From Croceicoccus ponticola (GTDB taxonomy: Bacteria; Pseudomonadota; Alphaproteobacteria; Sphingomonadales; Sphingomonadaceae), in the NCBI RefSeq assembly GCF_004004515.1, contig NZ_RXOL01000002.1, positions 248,001 to 312,000 on the forward strand: DNA of 64,000 nt, given 5' to 3'. Shown here piece after piece: positions 45,781 to 54,696 of this stretch. Numbering within the stretch: position 1 is the first letter of the stretch; each line of letters begins with the position of its first letter. The notes under the pieces are model-generated. The model searched no databases, was not told the origin of the DNA, and saw only the letters and a program-made list of their open reading frames with translations. The translations under genes and the position numbers were made by a program.

Positions 45781-46671
45781 ATGCAAAGTTATCCTGCCCC
45801 CGCCCTCGCCCTCGCCGAGGAAATGAACCGTGCCGCCGCCGCCGATCCCGCACGGGCGGTGTCGTTTCAGGGTGCGCCCGGCGCAAATTCGCACATCGCA
45901 GCACTGCGCCACGATCCCAACTGCCTGCCGATGCCGTGCTATTCCTTCGCCGACGCGATCGACGCGGTGCGCGACGGGCTGGCCGACCGGGCGATCATCC
46001 CAATCGAAAACAGCGCAAACGGACGTGTCGCGGACATTCACTTCCTGCTGCCCGAATCGGGGTTGTCGATCACGGGTGAACATTTCATGCCGATCACCCA
46101 TACGCTGATGGCGGTGGGCAAAGGACCGTTCATGGCGGCGATCAGCCATACGCAGGCTTTGGGCCAGTGCCGCGGCTGGCTGCGCAAGCACGGCATTGTG
46201 CCGATGGAATATGCCGATACCGCCGGTGCCGCCGCCAAAGTGGCGCAGGATCGCGACCCGACGGTTGCCGCCATCGCGCCACCACTGGCCGCGAAACTTT
46301 ATGATCTGGACGTCGTGGCCGAAGCGATCGAGGACGAGCACGACAACATGACGCGGTTCGTCATCCTGTCGCGCGCGCCGCTGGATCCGGCGGAGATTGA
46401 GGGGCCGGCGATGACGACGTTCGTTTTCGCCGTCCGCAACATTCCGGCCGCGCTTTACAAGGCGCTGGGCGGATTTGCGACTAACGGGGTCAACATGACC
46501 AAGCTGGAATCCTATCAGGAAGGCGCCAGCTTCGCCGCGACGCGCTTTTTCTGCGACATCGTGGGCAAGCCCGGCGACCCTGCGGTCGATCTCTCGCTCG
46601 AAGAACTGGGCTTCTATTCCAAGAACTTGCGCCTGTTAGGGTGCTATCCGATGGAGCGTGAGCGCACCTGA
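45781..46671 (+). CDS. pheA: Prephenate dehydratase
   Basis: This enzyme converts prephenate to phenylpyruvate in phenylalanine synthesis. The 296-residue protein has the catalytic domain (VSFQGAPGANSHIAALR near residue 22, IIPIENSANGRVADIHFLL near 74, and NMTRFVILSR near 190 with the conserved TRF). A C-terminal ACT regulatory domain (about 205-296) follows, with GVNMTKLESYQEG in place of the common ESRP motif. There is no chorismate mutase domain. The start at 45781 gives the family N-terminus. It overlaps the convergent isoaspartyl peptidase gene by 28 bases. Confidence 0.93.
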   Translation: MQSYPAPALALAEEMNRAAAADPARAVSFQGAPGANSHIAALRHDPNCLPMPCYSFADAIDAVRDGLADRAIIPIENSANGRVADIHFLLPESGLSITGEHFMPITHTLMAVGKGPFMAAISHTQALGQCRGWLRKHGIVPMEYADTAGAAAKVAQDRDPTVAAIAPPLAAKLYDLDVVAEAIEDEHDNMTRFVILSRAPLDPAEIEGPAMTTFVFAVRNIPAALYKALGGFATNGVNMTKLESYQEGASFAATRFFCDIVGKPGDPAVDLSLEELGFYSKNLRLLGCYPMERERT

Positions 46672-47597
46672 TTGCCGTAGATCGCGGTTTCGTGAAGGCC
46701 GGAGGCATCGGCGCGTCCCCGGAACATGCCGGGCGTGTTGAACGCAAACCCCGCGCTGCCGTCGTGCGCCGCAAAAATCACGCCGCCGTCTCCGCCCATC
46801 GCGCCCACTTCGGCCATGACCGCGTCGACCGCCTGTTGCGCGGTTTCGCCCAGCAGCCGCATGCGCGCCGCGATTTCGTGCGCGGCGGCATTGCGGATGA
46901 ACACCTCTCCCGTGCCGGTGGCGGACACGGCGCAGGCGCGATCGTCGGCATAAGTGCCCGCGCCGATCACCGGCGAATCGCCGATCCGGCCCCAACGTTT
47001 GCCGGTCAGCCCGCCGGTGCTGGTCGCCGCGGCGACATGACCGCTTGCATCGACCGCCACCGCGCCGACCGTCCCGTACTTGAGATCGGCATCGAACCAG
47101 CCGGTCTTGCGTTCCTTGAACTCCTCCCACTGCCGCCGGCGTTCGGCGGTTGCGAACCATTCGCTATCGGCTTGTTCCAGTCCCATTTCTGAGCTGAACC
47201 GGTTCGCGCCTTCGTGGCTGAGCAGGACGTGAGGCGACTTTTCCATCACGGCCCGCGCCGCTCGGACAGGGTTTTTCGTATTGGTCAGGCCCGCGATCGC
47301 GCCTGCCGAACGGGTCGTACCGTCCATGACAGCGGCGTCCATTTCGTTGCGGCCTTCGAACGTGAAAACCGATCCGCGCCCTGCGTTGAACAGCGGGTTG
47401 TCTTCCAGCACCATCACCGCCGCTTCCACCGCGTCCAGCGCGCTGCCGCCGTCCGCCAGCACGGCCGACCCGGCGGCCAGCGCCGATTCGAGCCCGGCAT
47501 GGCACGCATCTTCGTGTTCCGGCGTGAACATGCCCGGCGCCATGGCTCCCGCGCCGCCGTGAATGGCCAGGGTCCAGGGTGATTTCGGGTCGCTCAT
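46644..47597 (-). CDS. Isoaspartyl peptidase / plant-type L-asparaginase
   Basis: An Ntn hydrolase of 317 residues that self-cleaves before a catalytic threonine and then hydrolyses beta-aspartyl peptides or asparagine. LAIHGGAGA opens the alpha chain. The nucleophile is the Thr in LKYGTVGAVAVDASG (about residue 172), and MTTSTGGLTGKRWGRIGD-type sequence follows in the beta chain. GGAGAAG precedes the ATG at 47597. The end overlaps the pheA end by 28 bases on the opposite strand, unusually long for this window. Confidence 0.92.
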   Translation of the reverse strand: MSDPKSPWTLAIHGGAGAMAPGMFTPEHEDACHAGLESALAAGSAVLADGGSALDAVEAAVMVLEDNPLFNAGRGSVFTFEGRNEMDAAVMDGTTRSAGAIAGLTNTKNPVRAARAVMEKSPHVLLSHEGANRFSSEMGLEQADSEWFATAERRRQWEEFKERKTGWFDADLKYGTVGAVAVDASGHVAAATSTGGLTGKRWGRIGDSPVIGAGTYADDRACAVSATGTGEVFIRNAAAHEIAARMRLLGETAQQAVDAVMAEVGAMGGDGGVIFAAHDGSAGFAFNTPGMFRGRADASGLHETAIYGNQVRSRSIG

Positions 47598-47753
47598 GCT
47601 CTTCTCCGCAAGCCTGAAGCCTCAGGCAATTGACAACCGTGTCCACTTGAACGCAACGCGCCGGTTGCGCCACCCCCTGCGCAAGTACATGGCTTAGGGG
47701 GCATGGCGTATGGGGCAGGGCGAGTGCCTGAATGATCGGACGGAGTCGAAGTG

Positions 47754-48317
47754 ATGGTCGTTGAAACCGGGCCTTCCGCCCTAGCGCGGGCGAAAGCTGG
47801 CGCGATCACATTTCGGGAAGCCTCGATGGACGATCGCGACGCGCTGGTCGCGCTGGGCCGGGCAAGCTTCGATGCGGCGTTCGGCCATCTCTACAGCGCC
47901 AAAAACCTCGCCAGCTTCCTCCATTCCGCGCACTCCCCCGAAAAGATCGCGCAGCAAATCGCGGATCGCAACGTGGTCTACCGCCTTGCCTTTCGGGGGG
48001 AGCGGCTGGTCGGATATTGCAAGCTCGTCGAAGGCGCGCAGTTCGGCGGCCATTCCGACGCCGCACGCCCCATTGCGCTGTCGCAGCTTTATACCGATGC
48101 CGGATCGACCGGGAACGGCATCGGCAGCGGCCTGATGGAATGGGTGCTGGCAGAAGCAAAGACGCGCCGGGCCGATGCGATACAGCTTTCGGTTTGGGCG
48201 GAAAACCTCGGCGCGCAGCGGTTTTACCAGCGGCACGGCTTTGCCAAGATCGCGGACATCGACTTCTGGGTCGGCGATCACCGCGACGACGAATTCCTGT
48301 ACGAACGGAAGCTCTAG
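47754..48317 (+). CDS. GNAT-family N-acetyltransferase
   Basis: A 187-residue acetyltransferase of the RimI-like group: FREASMDDRDALVALGRASFDAAFGHLY at the start, LSQLYTDAGSTGNGIGSGLMEWVLAEA (about residues 102-128, acetyl-CoA site) and IQLSVWAENLGAQRFYQRHGF (about 141-161). GGAG lies eight bases before ATG 47754, which is preferred to GTG 47751. It may acetylate a small molecule or protein, unknown. Its stop overlaps that of the convergent exported-protein gene by four bases. Confidence 0.87.
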   Translation: MVVETGPSALARAKAGAITFREASMDDRDALVALGRASFDAAFGHLYSAKNLASFLHSAHSPEKIAQQIADRNVVYRLAFRGERLVGYCKLVEGAQFGGHSDAARPIALSQLYTDAGSTGNGIGSGLMEWVLAEAKTRRADAIQLSVWAENLGAQRFYQRHGFAKIADIDFWVGDHRDDEFLYERKL

Positions 48318-48688
48318 ATCCGCTCTATCGCAAAGGACTGGCATGTGCGGTCCGCCGGTAGGTTGATGGGCGCATAGCAAACCCTCGCCTCGCGCTTTTC
48401 GCCGGGCCGAAGGTTCTGGAATACCGCGAGTACCCGCTTGGTTTCGCCCCCCGCGATGACGTGCTGCTCCGCCGGCAGCAGGCGCACGCCACCCGCCGGC
48501 GTTTCCGAGGCCGCGCCGATGGCGAAGACCCTGAACGTGCGCCGGGCATTGTCGGCATTGTGCACTTCGACAAACACCGATTCCATCGAACTCGACGTCG
48601 TGCGGGTGGTGATCGAATCACCGTCCCCGCCAAAGCCAACCGTTGGAACCAGCGCGAGCGTCAGCACGACCACCGGGATGGCGAGCAA
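48314..48688 (-). CDS. Exported protein with Ig-like chaperone-type fold, unknown function
   Basis: A 124-residue protein with a hydrophobic N-terminal segment (about residues 2-19) and a beta-rich mature part: VFVEVHNADNARRTFRVFAIG, GVRLLPAEQHVIAGGETKRVLAVF and KREARVCYAPINL, with two cysteines. The pattern is reminiscent of pilus-chaperone-like Ig domains, but no family match is certain. The start is unclear. TTG at 48688 directly follows AAGGAG with no spacing, while the frame is open and coding-like up to 48769 without an ATG, GTG or TTG. It begins close after the zntB gene. Confidence 0.6.
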   Translation of the reverse strand: MLAIPVVVLTLALVPTVGFGGDGDSITTRTTSSSMESVFVEVHNADNARRTFRVFAIGAASETPAGGVRLLPAEQHVIAGGETKRVLAVFQNLRPGEKREARVCYAPINLPADRTCQSFAIERI

Positions 48689-48804
48689 CTCCTTGATGCG
48701 ACCGAATCCTTTTGCCCCATTTGGGGTGAAAGGGTCGGTCTCCGGCGTGAAGATCGGGCGCGCGACCGGTTAGGTATTGGTCCCTAACGTCGCGCTGCCA
48801 GGCT

Positions 48805-49869
48805 TCAGAACCATTTCCACCGATAGAACAGGACAAGCTGCAGGATCAGGATCATGCCGCACATCCCGCTGACGACCCAGAACGCCTGCGGATCGTTCAT
48901 GCCCGGAATGCCGCCGACATTGATGCCCAGAAGTCCGGTGACGAAACCCAAAGGCAGGAAGATCGCAGCCACTATGGTCAACAGGTAGCTCGTCCGTTCG
49001 GAACGGGATGCGGCGCGGGCGCGGATGTCGTCCTGCAGGACAACCGCGCTTTCCTTCGAAATGTCGATATCGTCGAGATAGCGGGACAGACGCTCGATCG
49101 TTTCTGCGATTTCGCGCCGGTCGTGATCTTCGAACCAGTCGGGGGCATCGCGGCTGATCCGTTCCAGCGCCTCGTGCTGGGGGCTCATGTGGCGTTTGAG
49201 CGCGAGGCAATTGCGCCGGATCTTCGCGATCTTTTCCAGCACGCGTTCCGTATCGACGTCGAGATCGGCATCCTCCATCTGGTCGATATGATCGTTCATA
49301 TCGATGATCGAACGGTTCATGCGCGCGATCATGAATTCGATCAGCGAGGTAATCAGCGCGCCCGCATCGGACGGGCCGAACCCGCCGTCGATTTCCGCCA
49401 GAGTGTCGCGCGGCGTCTGGAGAGGAAAGCGCCGCAGCGTGATGACCCTCTTCCCATCGCTCCACAACTGCATCGAAACCATGTCTTCGGGTTCGGCATT
49501 GGGGTTGAAATTGATGCCGCGCAGCGTGGCGACCAGCGTGTCGCCTTCGCGAAAGGCGCGCGGGCGGGTCTGGTCGGACACCAGCAATTCGGCGGTCGGT
49601 TCGGAAATGGCCAGCGAAGTTTCAAGCCATTCCTGCACGCCCGGCCGGTTGCGGCACAGATGAAGCCAGATCATTTCGCCCGGAACGCCCGGCGACCAAT
49701 CCTGCGCTTCGTCCCATGTCACCTCGCGTCCGCCCCCCTTGCCGTCGAGCACGCGCCCGAACAGCAGGGCGTCGCCACACCCCTCGCTCCGCTTGTCGCC
49801 GGAGCCGCCGTCGGAACCGGCATCGGCGCGATCGCCGGACAGGTCATCGGTCAGCTCGACTTCGTTCAT
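48805..49869 (-). CDS. CorA/ZntB-type divalent cation transporter
   Basis: A 354-residue metal ion transporter. A soluble N-terminal domain (about residues 1-290) precedes two C-terminal transmembrane helices. At the end of the first is GINVGGIPGMND, where ZntB-type proteins have GIN in place of CorA's GMN. This suggests zinc or mixed-ion transport rather than magnesium, on family grounds. GGGAGAG upstream supports ATG at 49869 over the in-frame 49926. It is divergent from ispG. Confidence 0.87.
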   Translation of the reverse strand: MNEVELTDDLSGDRADAGSDGGSGDKRSEGCGDALLFGRVLDGKGGGREVTWDEAQDWSPGVPGEMIWLHLCRNRPGVQEWLETSLAISEPTAELLVSDQTRPRAFREGDTLVATLRGINFNPNAEPEDMVSMQLWSDGKRVITLRRFPLQTPRDTLAEIDGGFGPSDAGALITSLIEFMIARMNRSIIDMNDHIDQMEDADLDVDTERVLEKIAKIRRNCLALKRHMSPQHEALERISRDAPDWFEDHDRREIAETIERLSRYLDDIDISKESAVVLQDDIRARAASRSERTSYLLTIVAAIFLPLGFVTGLLGINVGGIPGMNDPQAFWVVSGMCGMILILQLVLFYRWKWF

Positions 49870-50069
49870 GGGCTCTCCCGCATCTGTCGCGCCGATCATT
49901 TGTCGCGACATGGTCATCGCCGGCATCTATGCCCGCAGGCGGCGCATTTTCCTAACGCCCTCGAAACTGCTAGGAAACGCACCATGTTGAGATTTCGGTA
50001 CGTTCGCGACGTCATTATCGATGTCGGACAGCGCCGTGCGTCAAATTCGAAAGGTTACGGGCCAAATTT

Positions 50070-51206
50070 ATGAACGCGATCCGCCCATGGCGCACGATCG
50101 AGCGTCGCAAGAGCCGGCAGATCATGGTCGGCAAGGTTCCGGTCGGCGGCGACGCGCCGATCACCGTGCAGACGATGACCAACACGCCGACTGAAGATAT
50201 CGGCGCGACGATCGACCAGATTCGCCGGTGCGAAGAGGCGGGGGCCGATATCATCCGCGTGTCCTGTCCGACCGAAGAATCGACCGCGCATTTCGACCAG
50301 ATCACCCGCGCCGCCGAAGTGCCCATCGTTGCCGACATCCATTTCCATTACAAACGCGCATTGGAAGCGGCGGACAAGGGCGCGGCGTGCCTGCGCATCA
50401 ATCCGGGCAATATCGGCAGCAGTGCGCGCGTCGCCGAAGTGGTCCGTGCGGCGAAGGCCAATGGCTGCGCCATCCGCATCGGCGTGAACGCAGGGTCGCT
50501 GGAAAAGGACCTGCTCGAAAAATACGGCGAGCCGTGCCCCGAAGCGCTGGTCGAATCCGCGCTCGATCACATCAAGCTATTGCAGGACCACGATTTCCAC
50601 GAATTCAAGGTCGCGGTGAAGGCCAGCGACATCTTCCTTGCCGTCGCCGCCTATCAGGGGCTGGCCGATGCGGTGGATTGCCCGCTGCATCTTGGCATCA
50701 CCGAAGCGGGCGGGCTGATCGGCGGAACGGTCAAATCGTCCATCGGCATCGGCAACCTGTTGTGGGCCGGAATCGGCGACACCATTCGCGTCTCGCTTTC
50801 GGCGGAACCCGAACAGGAAGTGCGCGTCGGGTTCGAAATCCTCAAAGGGCTTGGCCTGCGCACCCGCGGTGTCCGCGTCGTGTCCTGCCCTTCCTGTGCG
50901 CGTCAGGGTTTCGACGTGATCCGCACGGTTCAGGCGTTGGAAGAACGGTTGCAGCACATCAAGGTGCCGCTCTCGCTCTCCGTCCTTGGCTGTGTCGTCA
51001 ACGGGCCGGGAGAGGCGCGGGAAACCGACATTGGCGTGACTGGCGGCGGTAACGGCAAGCACATGGTCTATCTGTCGGGGGTTACCGATCATCACGTGCA
51101 ATCGGCCGACATGCTCGACCACATTGTCGGACTGGTCGAAGCCAAGGCTGCCGAGATCGAAGCGGACATGACCGACGCAGGCAAGACGACGGAAGCGGCC
51201 GAATAG
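50070..51206 (+). CDS. ispG: 4-hydroxy-3-methylbut-2-enyl diphosphate synthase
   Basis: The [4Fe-4S] enzyme that makes HMBPP in the MEP pathway for isoprenoids. The 378-residue protein has the TIM barrel ([13 protein letters not shown], near residue 32; [12 protein letters not shown] near 88; RINPGNIGS) and a C-terminal iron-sulfur domain with cysteines in [10 protein letters not shown] (about 273-282) and [11 protein letters not shown] (about 308-318). This is the single-domain bacterial form. It faces away from zntB. The next gene starts 68 bases downstream. Confidence 0.96.
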   Translation: MNAIRPWRTIERRKSRQIMVGKVPVGGDAPITVQTMTNTPTEDIGATIDQIRRCEEAGADIIRVSCPTEESTAHFDQITRAAEVPIVADIHFHYKRALEAADKGAACLRINPGNIGSSARVAEVVRAAKANGCAIRIGVNAGSLEKDLLEKYGEPCPEALVESALDHIKLLQDHDFHEFKVAVKASDIFLAVAAYQGLADAVDCPLHLGITEAGGLIGGTVKSSIGIGNLLWAGIGDTIRVSLSAEPEQEVRVGFEILKGLGLRTRGVRVVSCPSCARQGFDVIRTVQALEERLQHIKVPLSLSVLGCVVNGPGEARETDIGVTGGGNGKHMVYLSGVTDHHVQSADMLDHIVGLVEAKAAEIEADMTDAGKTTEAAE

Positions 51207-51274
51207 CCACTGCGTCAATGGGCGGTCCGTCGCCCGTTTACCGGATGTTCAACCCGCCCTGCCATCGTGGCGGG

Positions 51275-51814
51275 ATGAAATGGGGAATGATCATCACGCT
51301 GGGGGCGCTGGCCTGTGGCATCGGGGCGTTCATGCCGAACGGTCCGATGGCCCCGGCGAGAGATCAATCGGCCAATTCCACCATACCGGTCGGCTTCGAT
51401 CCCGCGACCGCGGATGCGCAAGGGTCGGCCCCCGATTACCTCAGCGGTGAAATGGTCCTCCAACAGCGGCAGGACGGGCATTTCTATGCCAGCCCCACCG
51501 TCAATTCGGTGCCGATCGAAGCGCTGGTTGATACCGGCGCCAGCGTGATCGCGCTGACCGGCGCGGATGCCGAAGCGATCGGGCTGAACTGGGACCAGAG
51601 CGACATCGGCATCATCGGGCGCGGCGCGAACGGGCCGATTCAGGGCGTGCAGGTCCGGCTGGACACTGTGCAGCTCGGCAATTTCGAAGTGCATGACGTC
51701 GACGCGATGATCATCCCCGAAGGGTTGCACGTCACCCTGCTGGGTCAGAGCTTCCTGTCGCGAATCCCGAATGTGGAGATCGCGAACGGCCAAATGAATC
51801 TGTCCGAATATTGA
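51275..51814 (+). CDS. Retropepsin-like aspartic protease (TIGR02281 type)
   Basis: A 179-residue membrane-anchored protein. One N-terminal hydrophobic segment (about residues 3-20) is followed by a linker and a single retropepsin domain with the catalytic LVDTGASVIALT (about 87-98), then the flap region and LLGQSFLSRI (about 155-164). Single-domain proteins of this type work as dimers. Substrates are not known; the family is common in alphaproteobacteria. ATG 51275 is preferred to an in-frame start at 51218 because it begins just before the anchor. Confidence 0.85.
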   Translation: MKWGMIITLGALACGIGAFMPNGPMAPARDQSANSTIPVGFDPATADAQGSAPDYLSGEMVLQQRQDGHFYASPTVNSVPIEALVDTGASVIALTGADAEAIGLNWDQSDIGIIGRGANGPIQGVQVRLDTVQLGNFEVHDVDAMIIPEGLHVTLLGQSFLSRIPNVEIANGQMNLSEY

Positions 51815-51872
51815 ATGGGGCGCTTCGTCGCAGTTCAGTGCAAAGTCAGACGCGAAGTGTTATAAGATTCGC

Positions 51873-52496
51873 ATGGTAAACGGGTTGAATCGACGCAACA
51901 TCCTCAAGGGCGCAATCGCGGCAGGGGCAACCCTCGCGCTGCCGATGCGTACTTTCGCGCAGGCCAGCCCGCTGACCCCGCGCGACCGGGCAGTGCTCGA
52001 CGTCGCGAAACGAGAGATCGAGCGGGCAGGCAGCGCTATCTGGCGCAAGGATGTCGCCGCCATTGCCGATTACGGCGTGCATTCCGCACTGCCACGTTTC
52101 CACTTCGCCAATGTAGAGGCGGGAACGGTACGCAGCTTCCTCGTCGCACATGGCACGGGTTCCGACCCCGAACACGATGGCTGGCTCAACGAATTTTCCA
52201 ACACGCCCGGATCGAACGCGACCAGCCGTGGGTCTTACGTCACCTACGAATGGTACCGGGGCAAGTATGGCACCTCGATCCGGCTGGGCGGGCTCGATCC
52301 CGAAAACTCGAACGCACTGCCACGTGCCATCGTCGCGCATTCGGCGGACTACGCCCGCGCATCGCACATCTCGCAATTTGGCCGACTGGGCCGTTCCAAC
52401 GGCTGTTTCGCGATGAGCCCCGACGATTTCAACGAGGCGCTGTGGCACCTTTCGGGCGGCCGGTTGATCTATTCCGACAGGCTAGGGCTGGGCTGA
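51873..52496 (+). CDS. Murein L,D-transpeptidase catalytic-domain family protein, Tat-type signal
   Basis: A 207-residue exported protein. The N-terminus NRRNILKG followed by a hydrophobic stretch is a Tat-like signal (residues 6-29). The mature domain resembles murein L,D-transpeptidase catalytic proteins: SFLVAHGTGSDPEHDGW, NEFSNTPGSNATSRGSY and the active-site segment FGRLGRSNGCFAMSPDD with the catalytic cysteine. It may crosslink or edit peptidoglycan. The insertion sequence lies 60 bases after its stop. Confidence 0.83.
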   Translation: MVNGLNRRNILKGAIAAGATLALPMRTFAQASPLTPRDRAVLDVAKREIERAGSAIWRKDVAAIADYGVHSALPRFHFANVEAGTVRSFLVAHGTGSDPEHDGWLNEFSNTPGSNATSRGSYVTYEWYRGKYGTSIRLGGLDPENSNALPRAIVAHSADYARASHISQFGRLGRSNGCFAMSPDDFNEALWHLSGGRLIYSDRLGLG

Positions 52497-52556
52497 GCGC
52501 CGAGAAGGTCGGCTTTCGGGTGAGAGTTTTGAGAGCGCGATGTCCGCGGTGGGGTG

Positions 52557-52574
52557 TATTCCGTTGAAAAAGTC
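52557..52574 (+). repeat. Left terminal inverted repeat of the IS element
   Basis: TATTCCGTTGAAAAAGTC matches the inverted right end (54060-54077) at 16 of 18 positions. GGGTG immediately outside is the left target duplication. Confidence 0.85.
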
Positions 52575-52634
52575 CCGCTTGCGATCGCGTTGAAGTCCTG
52601 ATTCAGTCTTCGTGGGCAAAGCGGAGATGTTACG

Positions 52635-54000
52635 ATGATGGGTGAGAAAACGGTGATGCAGGAAGCGCTGTTCTACAGCTTCCGCATCGAGGATCACGTG
52701 CCGGCCGATCACCTGCTGCGCGCTATCGACCGTTTCGTCGATCTGTCTGGCATCCGCGAACATCTGAAGCCGTTCTACAGCGCGACCGGCCGCCCTTCGA
52801 TTGATCCCGAACTGATGATCCGAATGCTGATCGTCGGCTACTGCATGGGCATCCGTTCAGAGCGGCGGTTGTGCGAGGAGGTCCATCTCAACCTCGCTTA
52901 CCGCTGGTTCTGTCGGCTCGATCTTGATGGCGCCGTGCCCGACCATTCGACCTTTTCCAAGAACCGCCACGGTCGGTTCCGCGACAGCGACCTTTTGCGC
53001 AAGCTGTTCGAGCTGACCGTCGAGCGCTGCATGGCCGAGGGTTTGGTGGGTGCCGAAGGGTTCGCGGTCGATGCCAGCCTCATCCGTGCCGATGTCCACC
53101 GGCAGCGTTCGGTGCCGGGCGAAGAAGGTCTGCCGCACGATGCAGCCGGACGTGCGGTCACCGAGTATCTCGACGTTCTCGACGATGCCGCCTTCGGCGG
53201 ATCGACACCTGTCCCGCCCAAGCGGATCAATCTGACCGATCCCGCTGCGCGCTGGACTGCGGCCACGCGCGAGCGGGCCTTCTACGCCTATTCAACCAAC
53301 TACCTCATCGATCTCGACCACGCGGTGATCGTCGATGTTGAGGCAACGACCGCGATCCGGCAGGCCGAGGTGCTCGCCCAGCGGCGGATGATCGAGCGAA
53401 CGCAGGAACGTTTCGGCTTGTGGCCCGAGAAGCTGGTGGCCGATACCGCTTACGGTTCGGCGCCAAACCTGGCCTGGCTGGTCGAGGACCGGGGGATCGA
53501 ACCGCATATCCCGGTGTTCGAAAAATCCGCGCGCAGCGATGGCACGGTCGGACTTCAGCTACGACCACGAGGATGACAGCTATATCTGCCCAGGCGGCAA
53601 CCGCCTGAGAAGATCCAACCGTAACTTCAGCACGCCGCGCGCCGGCGTCGATAAGGACGGAGCGGTCCGTTACCGTGCTCGGCAGCAGGACTGCCAGGGC
53701 TGCACCTTCCGACAGCGCTGCACACCCAACATGCCCGCCCGGAAGGTCACCCGCTCCATCCACGAGGGTGCACGCGACATGGCTCGCGATATCGCCAGCA
53801 CAGACGCCTATCTCGTCTCAAGTCGCCAGCGAAAGAAGGTCGAGATGCTGTTCGCTCACCTCAAGCGCATTTTGAAGCTGGACCGTTTGCGCCTACGCGG
53901 TCCGAACGGCGCAAAAGATGAGTTCCACCTTGCCGCCGCAGCCCAGAACCTTCGCAAGCTGGCCAAGATACGGGCGGTGCCGCGCCTCGCAATGACCTGA
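52635..54000 (+). pseudogene. IS1182-type transposase, frameshifted
   Basis: Two overlapping frames together make a full transposase. The first (52635 to about 53545) has the InsH-type N-terminal domain and the first part of the DDE domain (DGAVPDHSTFSKNRHGRF, FAVDASLI, EKLVADTAYGS). The second, in the +1 frame up to 54000, has the zinc-like CQGCTFRQRC segment and the terminal DDE part (KKVEMLFAHLKRILKLDRLRLRG). The break is at SARSDGT, where family members continue through FSRSDFSYD; loss of 5 or 8 bases would explain it. The catalytic DDE triad is split between the frames, so the gene is probably non-functional. Confidence 0.85.
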
Positions 54001-54059
54001 GAGGCATCGCGGGAACGCTCGCCCGCTATCCGTTGCACTCCTCAACTCGAAACAGCAGC

Positions 54060-54077
54060 GAGTTTTTCAACGCAATA
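54060..54077 (-). repeat. Right terminal inverted repeat of the IS element
   Basis: GAGTTTTTCAACGCAATA is the inverse of the left end with two mismatches. GGGTG follows at 54078-54082 as the second copy of the target duplication. Confidence 0.85.
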
Positions 54078-54152
54078 GGGTGGAAAGCGGACACTCGCGG
54101 GATCGCATGATCGAGGTCCGCTAGGTTTAGAAGCAGACCCGTGCCGGACGGA

Positions 54153-54551
54153 TCAGGCAGGAAAATGAATTCCGCACAGTTTGTTGCCGTCGGGATCACG
54201 AAAATAGGCCAGTTCGATGGTGCCCATGGAAGCAGTTTCGCGCGGTCCGGGCGGAGCTTCGATCGATGTTCCGCCAGCGGCAACGGCGGTATCGTGAAGC
54301 TGCTTCACCTGCTCGGGCGAGTCGCAGGAAAAGGCGACGGTGCTGCCGTTGGCGACGCTTGCCGGTTCGTTGTTGATCGGCTGGCTGACGATGAAGTTGG
54401 TTCCGTTGCCGTTATTGTAGATCAGACGTGTATGGCCGCTGTCGGCGATGTTCCGCGTCCCTTCCCCTGCACCCAAGGTGCCGAGCACCGTGTCGTAGAA
54501 GCGCTTGGATCGTTCAATGTCGTTCGATCCGACCATGGTGTGAAAAAGCAC
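54153..54551 (-). CDS. VOC-family (glyoxalase-like) protein
   Basis: A 132-residue vicinal-oxygen-chelate protein. SNDIERSKRFYDTVLGTLG (about residues 9-27) and IELAYFRDPDGNKLCGIHF (about 112-130, with the typical FRDPDGN) are the first and last strands of the two betaalpha-beta-beta-beta modules. The substrate is unknown; it could be a lyase, a dioxygenase or a resistance protein. The start is GTG at 54551, preceded by AGGAG; no in-frame ATG fits. Confidence 0.83.
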   Translation of the reverse strand: MLFHTMVGSNDIERSKRFYDTVLGTLGAGEGTRNIADSGHTRLIYNNGNGTNFIVSQPINNEPASVANGSTVAFSCDSPEQVKQLHDTAVAAGGTSIEAPPGPRETASMGTIELAYFRDPDGNKLCGIHFPA

Positions 54552-54696
54552 GCATACTCTCCTGAAGGTTGATCAACTTTCGATCGCCATTAGCGGTCTT
54601 ACCTAACAGGCACGTAACCCGCAGTCACCCCCGGCCCTCGGAATGTCCGCTATCGGTCGCTATCGGATAGTCGCGGCCGTTTTGAAGACCCGTCAC

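Larger units (their letters stand above)
52557..54077 (+). mobile_element. IS1182-family insertion sequence with frameshifted transposase
   Basis: A 1521-base element. Its ends are imperfect 18-bp inverted repeats (TATTCCGTTGAAAAAGTC at the left and the inverse of TATTGCGTTGAAAAACTC at the right). GGGTG at 52552-52556 and again at 54078-54082 is a 5-bp target duplication. It carries one transposase gene split by a frameshift near 53545. It landed between the L,D-transpeptidase gene and the VOC gene, so no gene is interrupted. It cannot move by its own transposase unless the frame is restored. Confidence 0.88.

Noticed and set aside
45492-45782. Open frame opposite the cytochrome c start
   Set aside because: It is a shadow of the cytochrome and pheA regions, with no motif and no ribosome-binding site.
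48805-49869. GIN instead of GMN in the CorA-like transporter as a novel feature
   Set aside because: ZntB proteins normally carry GIN, so this is a family property.
53539-54000. The second transposase frame as programmed frameshifting
   Set aside because: There is no slippery heptamer at the join, and residues normally present at the junction are missing, which fits a deletion.
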